From contig OX463859.1 of assembly GCA_949825065.1 (NCBI GenBank), positions 6,920,217 to 6,984,216 of the forward strand: a stretch of 64,000 nucleotides of DNA, written 5' to 3'. Under the pieces are notes generated by a model. It was not told the origin of the DNA. It saw nothing but the letters and a program-made list of their open reading frames with translations, and did not search any database. Origin of the DNA: Odontocerum albicorne. Lineage: Eukaryota; Arthropoda; Insecta; Trichoptera; Odontoceridae. Position 1 is the first letter of the stretch; the number at the start of each line of letters is the position of its first letter. Positions 55,290 through 64,000 of the stretch are shown here, in pieces. Position numbers and translations under genes: made by a program.

Positions 55290-55690
55290 TTTATTGGAAT
55301 AAACCGTTTTGTTTTTTAGCATAATCTTAAAAGACTACATACTTGGTCCAGCGATTGACATTTTTTTCATTCCGTCTCAAAAACAGGTTTTGTCGATCTC
55401 TGCAAAATAGTTATTAACTGCGGTAATGATATCCTTATTCGACAAAAATTTATTTTCCCTGAGCCAATTTTTTTTTTATTTCGCGAACAGGAAAAAGTCA
55501 CTCGAGGTCCCAAGTCCGGCGAATAAAGTGGATAAGGAACCACTTTAAAGCCCAATTCACGTAATTTTGCAATTGAGACGGTCGATTTGTAGGACAGTGC
55601 GTTGCTCTGATATTCATTTTTTTATTAGTCAATCCACCTTCACTGTGATGATTGGTGTCACCAAAACAAAGTAACTTCATTCTTATTATG
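55290..55690 (-). pseudogene. Mariner-type transposase C-terminal fragment
   Basis: The minus strand reads an ATHCPTNRP stretch in place of DNARTHTTN, then SQLQNYVNWALKW/ELGFKVVPYPLYSPDLGP across a frameshift, and INNYFAEIDKTCF. YSPDLGP is the third-aspartate motif of mariner transposases. Several frameshifts. Terminal repeats not found. Confidence 0.6.
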
Positions 55691-56264
55691 TATAAGTCAA
55701 TTTAATAGAAAAAATAAAAACAATAATTTAAGACAATTCAAAGTTTCAACTGATAAACTTCAAAAACGTAAGAATTGATCTATAAGTGGAAAAGTTCCTC
55801 GAATAAAGAAGAAACACAACATTCATTGGACGCGGCAAAGATAAAGCGATTAGCAAATCAAATCTGTCCCGTTAAGATCAAATGAATGTATGTTAAGTTA
55901 AAGTATAAATCCTGAAATTGTATTTTGTTAATTATAAAATAAAATTGTAATGATTATAATTTGTTTAGTTCAACACTGTTTGTTCGACTTTATATAACGG
56001 TGTAATCCTATCGGTTTCAAGATTTTCACTTCATCATCTGGTTTTATTGACAACGTTATGGTAAAATAACGTAAAATGAAACCACGTAAATCGTGGGATA
56101 TATGTAAAGACAATTGGTATTCCCTTTAACCTGGCTAAACTTGACCTGTTCGATAATCTTCTTTGTTTTCTCCGTCACAGATAATAAAGGGGCTTGGAAA
56201 ATATCCTCTGTTATTCAGAATTTAATAGGTCAGGAAGGCATATTTATTGGGAGTCACGCAATAT
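55691..56264. other. AT-rich spacer
   Basis: Nothing recognised. Confidence 0.5.
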
Positions 56265-56400
56265 CCGCTATTTTGTTTTGACTATCAATTATTTAGACTG
56301 TGTTTTGACCATCAATTATTTAGACTGTGTTTTGACTATCAATTATTTAGACTGTGTTTTGACTATCAATTATTTAGACTGTGTTTTGACTATCAATTAA
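56265..56400. repeat. Minisatellite, 27-bp unit, 5 copies
   Basis: tttgactatcaattatttag followed by actgtgt, nearly identical copies. The period keeps the frame, giving spurious LTINYLDCV repeats. Confidence 0.95.
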
Positions 56401-56449
56401 GTAAAGTACTTGTCTTTACATGCGAGAAATACGTTTTAAAACTATATGT

Positions 56450-56860
56450 TCATATATACCATCCCCATATTTCTCTGTCGGGGAAGACATATAGGACAAT
56501 GTGCCAGACTTTCGTATTATAAGCACAAATATCTAATTTTTCAGTTAACATACTCGTCATCACGCAATTATCCCGTCGAACTAGACATGGAGAACAGAAC
56601 TACAGACTTTTCTACTACGACACTTATCTTATGCCTCTTCTATGCCCATATATATTATCATACAACTCCTAAATTCATTAACTTGGTCCAGTCATACTTT
56701 TATTTGTCTTCTTTTACCAGGCCCTCCATGCACGTTTGAACGATATGTATTTTTGATTTGTTAGTCTTTCTTCATTCATTCGTTCTACATATCTAAACTC
56801 TCTCAAAGTACCCTTCATCATCTTATTCATCACACTTCTTTCAGTTCACGAATACTTGAA
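56450..56860 (-). mobile_element. LINE-A, antisense fragment(s)
   Basis: Two 3'-end signatures follow each other (ctgtcggggaagacatatag at 56474 and catcacgcaattatcccgtc at 56558). The second is continued by ttagtctttcttcattcatt and cgttctacatatctaaactc. This suggests one short and one longer truncated copy. Confidence 0.65.
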
Positions 56861-56929
56861 ACCGTGGGTAGTACTGATAGGCTATCCCTCGTTATCAGCA
56901 GGCACAGTCTTGATTAGTGCCTATAGTAA

Positions 56930-57060
56930 GGAGAACAAACTCCCAAGACTTTTACACTTTCTTTTAACAAACCAGAAATATATTTAAACAAGCCTTAAGT
57001 GCAACTTAAACCCTTTTTTGATCTGAGTACCTACGAAAATAGAATCAGCAATACCCGAAC
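56930..57060 (-). mobile_element. SINE, main family, strongly diverged
   Basis: aacaaaccagaaatatattt, then gccttaagtgcaacttaaac and a degenerate B-box region. Only the order of elements supports it. Confidence 0.35.
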
Positions 57061-58032
57061 CAAGTCAATTAGATTACAAGGAAACTAAATTAAACGTAAA
57101 AACTATTAGAAATTATAAATTTTCAGTAAAATAAAGAAAATACATTTGGTCAATGTCAACTACATAAGAAAAAACACAACCTTATTTTCCGAACCAAAAA
57201 ACCGATGAAATTTTAAACGATGACACAATTTCATGCAGATTATACGAGCTGTTGAAAGTCCTCGGAGGTTTGGCCAAATCCTTAAGGGTGACTTTGTACT
57301 ACGGACTTAACCCATTAACACACTTAATTAATTTTAAATTATATTAATTTTAAAAAATTGTTATTAAGTTGCAAAAAAAATATAATATTTTATTTATTGT
57401 TAATCTCTTGGATTTGAAAAACGTGTATTTCTTTTATGAAAATAAATTAAAAAAAAAAAACACTTTAATTGTAACAAAGGTTAAAAAGAATCATTAATAT
57501 TCCTCCAAAATCATTTTACTTCTTTCATTTAATACGTATTTATTTGAAATATTTTTTTTTCAAAAAGTTAGGTTTTATTTGACACAAAAGGGTTTAGGTT
57601 CTTTTCCTGATTCCCTCGTTATTTTTTTTAACATGTATTAATCAACGGCAATATTGCCTAAAAAATATATTAACTCAAAAATTAAGTGCTTCATACAATA
57701 AAAACAAAAGAAAAAATAACAAAAGAAAACTAAATGTAAGTTAGAGTCCTAAAAAAATATTTATGCTAGTTAAGTGTAAAATGATACTAAAAATTTAATT
57801 AAAAGATCATTGAATAATTACATACTATAGACATTGTTCTTGTTTTGATATTGTATTACGCTTTTTGTTTTGATATTCATCATTTAAATATTTTACCTAA
57901 CACAAGTCATATGTTTATGTAGATCGATTATCTTGTTGTTTAAAAAAAATTTACATTTAGAAACAAATCAGCATGATCTTATATTATAAAAGTTCTAATA
58001 GTTCTAAATTAAAAAAAAAGATTTGATGCCTA
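57061..58032. other. Very AT-rich spacer
   Basis: A TTAACCCATTAACACAC at about 57309 looks like a piggyBac-type left end, but no matching right end was found. No gene. Confidence 0.4.
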
Positions 58033-58224
58033 TTGATGGCATGCATTGATTCGGATGCCAATAAGTTAACAGAGGTTTTATACCAAAGACTTTACAGCAC
58101 CTCCCTCCAACTGTTGCTAATGCCAGACGTCGAAGCAAGGCTTAGCCCTACTTCTAAAGGATCTAGCGCTGCTGGGAGACTCGATAAAGAGATCCCTTTG
58201 TGGGAACTAAGACGATTCATTTAA
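58033..58224 (+). other. Isolated open frame of balanced composition, unknown
   Basis: 63 codons (begins MMACIDSDANKLTEVLYQRL, ends WELRRFI) in an island noticeably less AT-rich than 1 kb on either side. The opposite strand is also nearly open. I do not recognise a family. No clear splice sites flank it. It might be a TE fragment, a processed piece of a host gene, or chance. Confidence 0.25.
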
Positions 58225-58739
58225 ACGGTTTTATTCTCTCGGGGAAAGGGAATAATGTTTGGTTTATTGATTGAATGGAAATAAAGAAACGATGACTTAT
58301 TTTTAGGTTTTAAAAATAAATAATTTATTTTCGAAATAAAGAAACAATATTTACTATATTGTTAGTTTTTTTGTTTGATTTATTTCTATTCACCAAAATT
58401 TGAGTATTTACAGCCAGTAAGCATTGTTGATATGAATATATATGTATATATATTGAGAATACTTAATAATGTTCCAGAAGCACAAATACAGGAAGCTCTA
58501 TACGTGTTTCTACCCCTTATTTCTAGGCCCTGTTAACAAAAATTACATAAAATAATGACATACAAAAATCAATAAACAACAACCATAAAAAATATAATAT
58601 AAACAACGAATGCAAAAAGTTTCACACTTCTAAAACATTTTTCCTCTGCATTAATGTTGTCAAATTCTAGGAAATGTTTGTATACATTTTTTCATTCATT
58701 TAATAAAATTGAAATCTTTCTGTAAATAATGTATAAAAT
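58225..58739. other. AT-rich spacer
   Basis: Another inverted copy of the GAAACACGT motif near 58503. No gene. Confidence 0.4.
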
Positions 58740-58885
58740 ACACTCTTTTCTGTAAATGTCAAAAGTATATTCAAAATAAAAATATATTATTGTAAATTAA
58801 ATGAAAAAAGAATATGAACACAAGAATAAAAACTATAAATAAATTGATAGTGACATGTCTTGAAAAATATAAAAAGATATTGGGT
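58740..58885 (-). repeat. Dispersed repeat R2, copy 1
   Basis: Inverse complement of 61235-61360: shared atctttttatatttttcaag, cactatcaatttatttatag and ttaattcttg-type stretches. Class unknown. Confidence 0.65.
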
Positions 58886-58950
58886 TCGAGTCCCGAATTA
58901 TAGTGCCCTTGAATAGAGTTTGCTCTCCAAACGGCGCATAGTAAAATTGC
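58883..58950 (+). mobile_element. SINE second-module fragment
   Basis: gggttcgagtcccgaattat, gcccttgaatagagtttgct and ctccaaacggcgcat match the end of the long SINE at 17080-17140. Head absent. Confidence 0.6.
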
Positions 58951-59454
58951 CGTTTATTTTCTTCTTCATGTGCACTCTAAATTTTAATTTTAATATTGCA
59001 ACAATTATGAATTTTAACTATATTCTCGTTACTATATGGTTTTAAGCCCACTTTATATAACGAGTTATAATCTTTATTTAAAGAAGTGCAAAATTTTAAT
59101 AAAATAAATAAAACACTTTTTTTTTATTTTGTATTCACCACTGTTTTATTTGAGTTCAGAGTTCTCCGTCTCCCTCGTTATGTGAAGAACTCATCTTCAC
59201 CTGACGAGATCTTTGAAACTGGTAGTGAACTTAAATAAAACAGAGGGAAATACAGAATATAAAAGGGGGGGTTTATTTATTTGATTAAATATTTATAAAC
59301 ATCACCACAAAGTGAAACAAATGTATTTTGTAAGATTCAAGAAATAAACATATTTCGATTTGTGATAGTGTGTTTGAAAGAATGAACAATATACATGTTG
59401 AACATCTTTATTTACGGTTTAAGAAATGGGAATTAAATGAAATAAAGACCGTTT
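58951..59454. other. AT-rich spacer
   Basis: Nothing recognised. Confidence 0.5.
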
Positions 59455-59496
59455 TAATATCCCGTTGACGTTTACGAAAGGTTCAGAGGTATACAA

Positions 59497-60596
59497 CAGA
59501 GTTTCTCAAACTTTTTTTACTAACCGCCCCCTTTTTTAAGATATTATTTTTCCAAACATGGCCTCCGTCGGAAAACTGGACCTTTATTTCAACTTATAAT
59601 TAAAAAGTAAATCTACATGTGTCTATATTTTTTAAACAGTCTTAACAATTTTTTATTTTATTTCTTATTTATTATACACATGACAAGAAATATACATAAT
59701 TTGCGAAAAAACAATGGGTAATTTAATTTGGACATACATTATTTTAATGGATCTGGGTTTGTCGCCTTTCATTTGTCGTATCCCCAGTAAATTAGGCTTT
59801 TGCCTGTATCTCACTGAGGATATTTAGCATGAAAAAATAAATTGATACTTCTTTCCGATTTTTGATTACACAAAAACAAAACCCCGTTGCACGTTCTCAT
59901 CAATCTGACAAACAGTAACACTCAATTACAACTGGAAGCATCATGCAGAGTCAAACTCTTCCCACATCATCACTCCAGAAAGACCAAAAATGTTCATCCC
60001 ATAATATACCGCACACAATCATAAGAATAAAAATAAAAATAAAAGTAAAATAAAAAATAAATCCAAAATGAAATAAAAATGACATAAAAAACAGTGAATG
60101 CAGACTTCTCACACATTTATGGTACTGTACACTATACTTGGCAGAATAACATGCACATATTCCTGCTGTTGCAAGCTTGACTTATAAGAACCTGCGTACG
60201 TCGAAAGTGCGAGCAACTACAATACACACGAGTACAATACACACACTTAAACTCGGTTGTTAAGACCTGTCGTCCTGTTTTTAGACAATTCGGTTGTAAC
60301 TTGCATTTTACAATGTATGTTTCCTTGGAAAATAAAGCGACTCTTACATTATACGACAGTTGTACCAACATGTAAAGAAACCTGATAGATTTGAGTCTTG
60401 AGAAGATGCATGACTGTATGTCTGAATAGTCAAGTGGATAAATATTTACTTAAAAAAAATAAGGTTACATTTTTTAGCGTCTTCTTATTGCTCAGTTGGT
60501 CCTTAATGCCGTCTTACTGCCGTGGGCCCTGCAACGCCCCTTCAGATCCCTTCAGCGCCTACAGGGAGGCGATAGCGCCCACTTTGGGAAACTATG
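59497..60596. mobile_element. hAT-like transposon carrying repeat R1
   Basis: The left end CAGAGTTTCTCAAACTTTTT and the right end GGCGCC..ACTTTGGGAAACTATG have the classic hAT pattern CA..GTTTC.CAAA. The flanks gtatacaa and gtgtacag are an 8-bp duplication with two changes. The flanking sequence is found uninterrupted at 61370-61420 (tacaaaaggtccaaaggtat, acatcatgagctatt), which acts as an empty site. It is internally replaced by R1 and A-rich sequence. No transposase frame. Confidence 0.75.
59674..60060 (+). repeat. Dispersed repeat R1, copy 3
   Basis: Same blocks and order as 18364-18790. It ends in an A-rich aaaataaaaataaaagtaaa tract. Lies within the hAT element. Confidence 0.75.
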
Positions 60597-60824
60597 GTGT
60601 ACAGAAATGCTAAATTGTCTACGAAGGGGACGGTACTGGTAGAAGAGGGGAATGGGGGATGAACATTGCGAATTTTGGCGGTAAACTTAAAGCACCCCCC
60701 GTCCGCCATGTTTTCCGTGAAATTAATTTCGACAAGTAGGCGAACCGATTTCATTGTTTATTGGATTGGTATTGTGTTGTGGAATTATTTTTTTTACACA
60801 ATTATTTTCAATCATATTGTGAAG
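60597..60824. other. Spacer
   Basis: Contains a GC-richer stretch at 60615-60720 without recognised family. Confidence 0.4.
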
Positions 60825-61160
60825 GCATTTTTAAGCTCTTTAAACTTTCCACTAATGTATTTAAGAAATGTTAACTATGTTATCTATTTTGATATACACA
60901 TTTTGAAACTGTTCGAACATTCTATTAAGGCATTTTGAACTATTCGAACTTTCTATAAATGTGTAAAGTATTTTAGATATGTATGAACATTCTACTGAGG
61001 CATTTGAGAACTGTTTAAACGTTCTTTTAAGGTATTATAGAACGGTTTGAACTCTATATTAAAATATTTTAGAACTGTTCGAACTTTCTATTAAGGCGTA
61101 TAAAATTGTTTGAACTTTATATTAAAGCATTCAGAAAAGTTCGAATATAGGATCAAGTTT
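60825..61160. repeat. Diverged tandem repeat, 32-40 bp, about 8 copies
   Basis: Core actgttcgaactttctatta followed by aggcattt, with substitutions and length changes between copies. An old array. Confidence 0.8.
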
Positions 61161-61234
61161 AAACACGTTTCAAAATTTGGTAGAAAATATTTTAGTTCTT
61201 AATATAATTGAAGGGGGCTTTAGAACGTTATTAA

Positions 61235-61430
61235 TGTACACACTTTTATATCTTTTTATATTTTTCAAGGCACATCACTATCAATTTATTTATAGTTTTA
61301 ATTCTTGGATTTATTAGTATTTATAATTTGTATTCTTTTTTATTTTATTTTATACATTTAAAAAAAAAAATTTAATATACTGTTGACATTTACAAAAGGT
61401 CCAAAGGTATACATCATGAGCTATTAAACG
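61235..61430 (+). repeat. Dispersed repeat R2, copy 2, with hAT empty-site sequence
   Basis: Its first half matches the inverse of 58740-58885. Its second half (ctgttgacatttacaaaagg) matches the sequence flanking the hAT at 59455-59496. Confidence 0.65.
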
Positions 61431-61469
61431 GTGTATGGCGATAGGAATTAAAGTCAGTGGAGCACTTAA

Positions 61470-61720
61470 ACATATATACTCGAACCGGACAGTATCAAAA
61501 TCTACTAAGATGATGATGGTTCAGAACAGTATTTTAGAGCCAACTTTGATGTATGGGAGTGAAACGTGGACATGGTATGACAATGTGTGACCGAATACGA
61601 AATGAAGTGGTTAGACATGAATGTGAACTTGAGGTATGTATGATAAAGAATAAAACTCTGAGATGATTTGGGCATGTAAAATTAATGAACATAGAAAGAC
61701 TAAAAGAGCAAATAAATATA
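61470..61720 (+). mobile_element. LINE-A fragment
   Basis: acagtatcaaaatctactaa, gatgatgatggttcagaaca, then LEPTLMYGSETWTW, YDNV.DRIRNEV VRHE-like codons, and a diverged FGHVKLMN..RLKEQ. It includes the single-copy counterpart of the 26-bp unit (gaatacgaaatgaagtggtt). Confidence 0.75.
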
Positions 61721-62159
61721 CAGTGAATAATAAATATCCCTCTGACACTGTAATTTAATATGATAAGAGTGAACAAGATGGAAGTGTATATAATGTTTCT
61801 TGCAAGTGGACTACTGTATAGTAGCTAGCAATCTTAACATAATGGGTTTTGTAGAAAACGAGTGCTGTGGGTGTGGTCTGGATGATAAGACACAATATTT
61901 TATATTTTTCGAGTGAGAACAGATTCAAATAAATAAATGTCGTGTTTTAGCCGCGTCCGATGAATTTTTAAGTTTCTTTTTTCTAGGAAAAATTTCGTCA
62001 CTTATTCATGTAGTACAGCTTAATATATCTGAACTGAAGACATATTGAAGAGCATGACCGGGAGACAATATTATTTTGACTCCACTAATTAAGCCTTTGG
62101 ACTAAGAAACATTTGAATAGACACGGAACTTGCAGTCCATCAGTGTACATGTTGGTTAG
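61721..62159. other. AT-rich spacer
   Basis: Nothing recognised. Confidence 0.5.
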
Positions 62160-62250
62160 ATTTTTTTTTTAGGTTTCTTCGGCTATCGAATATGGAACAC
62201 TAGGTTGAAAGTCTAGAATCTTATTTACTACACCACGGAGATCGAATTCT
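62160..62250 (-). mobile_element. SINE head, diverged
   Basis: Minus strand: ATCTCCGTGGTGTAGTAAAT (A-box region), then ctagactttcaacctagtgt and a B-box-like tattcgatagccg. Low conservation. Confidence 0.4.
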
Positions 62251-62654
62251 TTGTCACATAGATCGGCGGTCATTTTTTTCAAGTTTAAACTTTAAATTGT
62301 CTAAAATTCATTATTCATGTGTTGACATATGCAAGAATTGTCTTTATAAATAAGACGTGTGTTATAGGCTTTCAGGCAACAGTTTTCAAGATAAACAACC
62401 TCCCATCTCAAATTAGTGGTAAGTCAACATGGAAATTAACGTCAGGACTCCATCGTTACTTTAATCCACTGTATATCCCATGATTAGAAGTTTTAATCTA
62501 GGACTAGATCAACAGCGGCATGGGATGCCCAGCAAGGGGGCAACTTCTATTATCCTAGGCACACAGAACAATGGATCGGTAAATAAGAGATACTCAAACA
62601 TTGTAGAGATCCTGAAAGTTTTATGATTATTTATAAACGCAAATTACGATAATT
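62251..62654. other. AT-rich spacer
   Basis: Nothing recognised. Confidence 0.5.
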
Positions 62655-62925
62655 TAGAGAGTATTTAGATGAATGTTGGATGATTTGAGCAAGTATAATG
62701 AATGAGTGAAGAAATTTAACAAATCTATAGTGCAAATGTTAATGGAAGAGATTGTAGAAGAAGATCAAGGAAATTACGGTGGGATAAAGTGAGTGATATT
62801 TTGAAACAAGACATGTTAAAACACAGAGAAATTGTAGCAGTTGTAAGCAGATATCGTTTTTGTAGCAGTTGTAAGCAGATATCGTTTTTGTAGCAGTTGT
62901 AAGCAGAGATCGTTTTGACTTTCTT
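62655..62925 (+). mobile_element. LINE-A 3' fragment
   Basis: Begins with tgttggatgatttgagcaag (FGHV region, degenerate), then NVNGRDCRRRSRKLRWDKV and SDILKQDMLKHREIVAVV. The end is amplified into three 28-bp units (62830-62912: tgtagcagttgtaagcagat then atcgtttt). Confidence 0.7.
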
Positions 62926-62926
62926 A

Positions 62927-62961
62927 GGTCACTGCTCTTCTTTTTTTACATCGTCGTTTAA
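62927..62961 (+). mobile_element. LINE-B, left part of interrupted copy
   Basis: tcactgctcttctttttttacatcgtcgtt matches the SSFFTSSF codons of LINE-B at 39446. It breaks at TTAA and resumes at 63818. Confidence 0.7.
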
Positions 62962-63817
62962 CCCTTCCTTCCCTGTGATGTGTAACTAGTACACATTGCT
63001 TCTAAAAACTTGAATATCTCTATAAATATAATAAATACTGGGTTCAGATATTAGGTATTTCTCCGTAATACATTTAAGCATTGAATGAAAAAAAAATATT
63101 AATAATAATTAGCAATTATCGGCCCCATCAGAGATATTTTGTGAAAATCGAGAATAAATTCACCAATACAATCAAACGAGTGGCAGTGTGGGACGTAGGT
63201 ATATTCATTCTAAAAAACCGTTATAGTTGAGGAAGCGACGGTATTCACGTGTCACTCTACTTCGGTATATGGGAACGCAAGAAATATAATCTCAGTTCGT
63301 TCGCTTCTCTCGCTTCAGTAGCTTTCGGACATCCATTTGAGGTGGTCGCTTTGCCCGTTTTGTGAAAGTCAGCCGATGTTTTTTTCATGTTTTTAGCAAT
63401 CAAATTTAAATTATTATGACTTTTGACTTCAAATTTAATTAATTTAAGCGATTGGCTATGAATTATCTTATTTTTTTAAATTTTAAATCGCTATGTGCGA
63501 GGAAGCGACGCTATTCACGTCTCACTCACTCTACTTCGGTATATGGGAACGCAAGAAATAGAATCTCAGTTCGCTCGCTTCAGTAACTTTCGGGTATCCA
63601 TCTGAGGAGGTTGCTTTGCCCGTTTAGTGAAAGTCAGCCGATGTTTTTTTCATGTTTTCAGCAATTGAATTTCAATTATTATCACTTTTGACTTCAAATT
63701 TAATTAATTTAAGCGATTAGCTATAAAAGTTCTAATTTTTTCGATTTTTTCAATCGCGTGTGTATTGAATACACAGCACCGGAACGCGCGGATATTTTTA
63801 GCACAGGAAAGGAAAGG
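62962..63817. mobile_element. piggyBac-like non-autonomous element nested in LINE-B
   Basis: TTAA at 62958-62961 and 63818-63821. The left end is CCCTTCCTTCCCTGTG and the right end in complement is CCTTTCCTTTCCTGTG (14 of 16). The right subterminal hairpin GTGTATTGAATACAC and gcgcggatatttttagcaca resemble the 53319 element. The interior is a direct duplication (63229-63470 and 63499-63725, offset 270 bp). No transposase. Confidence 0.9.
63229..63725 (+). repeat. 270-bp direct duplication inside the piggyBac-like element
   Basis: Two copies of gaggaagcgacg..attcacg, ctacttcggtatatgggaac, gcaagaaata, gctttgcccgttt and gtcagccgatgttttttcat-type sequence. The second copy is shortened by about 20 bp. 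Confidence 0.9.
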
Positions 63818-64000
63818 TTAATGTCCATGCAGTGAGACTCTGGAACCAGTTACAAAACCAATGTTAGGCTTGTTTGTTTTAAAAAGTGACAGAAAACTCT
63901 TAATTTCTAGTTAATTATGTAACGTGTTTCATTTCTGATTTTTATTTCCTCTCCACCATCCCTTAATTTTCCTTTGAATAATATTTCATTTTTATTGAAT
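63818..64000 (+). mobile_element. LINE-B, right part of interrupted copy, cut by window edge
   Basis: Continues with TGTCCATGCAGTGAGACTCT (VHAVRLWNQLQ codons), a short deletion, KLLIS-like ending, and the 3' UTR aacgtgtttcatttctgatt. The 3' stem-loop would lie beyond the window. Confidence 0.85.

Noticed and set aside
57309..57325. piggyBac-like left end TTAACCCATTAACACAC
   Set aside because: No matching right end with TTAA was found within the following 2 kb.

Overview
The window is a eukaryotic, visibly AT-rich, repeat-saturated stretch of chromosome. The element families (mauritiana-like mariner, TTAA-flanked piggyBac-like, hAT, Tigger/pogo, RTE-like and jockey-like LINEs, tRNA-derived SINEs) and the absence of operons or ribosome binding sites point to an arthropod, most likely an insect. 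I cannot name the species from the sequence. I find no convincing cellular protein-coding gene and no functional RNA gene. Almost everything recognisable is a transposable element (TE), a piece of one, or a tandem repeat, several of them grown out of a TE.

LINEs: the commonest family, here called LINE-A, is a non-LTR retrotransposon with an RTE/CR1-like C-terminus (TLRWFGHV..RM, then RGRP). Its 3' end reads gcctaccccaacag ... ggcgtgatggtatg. At least thirteen fragments occur on both strands. LINE-B is jockey-like and has copies at 9990, 27362, 38843 (-), 39110 and 62927/63818. Other LINE pieces are jockey-like (13414, 14943, 22085, 29500, 35520) or RTE-like (2309, 3620, 14385, 15320, 18185, 19225, 22600, 24245). 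A tRNA-headed SINE family shares a 3' stem-loop with LINE-B, which suggests that LINE-B machinery mobilises it.

DNA transposons, many with exact target-site duplications: Tigger-like element 1121-1995 (TA); deleted Tc1/mariner-type elements at 7583-8137 and 34331-35429; three piggyBac-like elements and one tiny relative (TTAA) at 11018, 36499, 53319 and 62962; hAT elements at 28592-28989 (8-bp GTAGTAGG) and 59497-60596; a full-length mariner at 40576-41863 whose 345-codon transposase frame is broken by one stop codon; and a foldback mariner at 42464-43582. Nesting gives a relative chronology: mariner inside piggyBac at 37038, piggyBac inside LINE-A at 53319, piggyBac inside LINE-B at 62962, and a dispersed repeat inside hAT at 59674. 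Two LTR-like sequences lie at 5730 and 35786.

Tandem repeats are numerous. Several arise inside LINE sequence: a 26-bp unit repeated exactly 32 times within LINE-A coding sequence (32610-33441), a 91-bp unit repeated six times in another LINE-A (51083-51635), a roughly 22-bp unit in a LINE-B 3' UTR (10024-10155), and two long (AT)n runs next to LINE sequence. The repeated seeding of minisatellites by retrotransposon fragments, and the set of rearranged mariner elements, are the most unusual features. I found no evidence of a novel cellular pathway or gene cluster.
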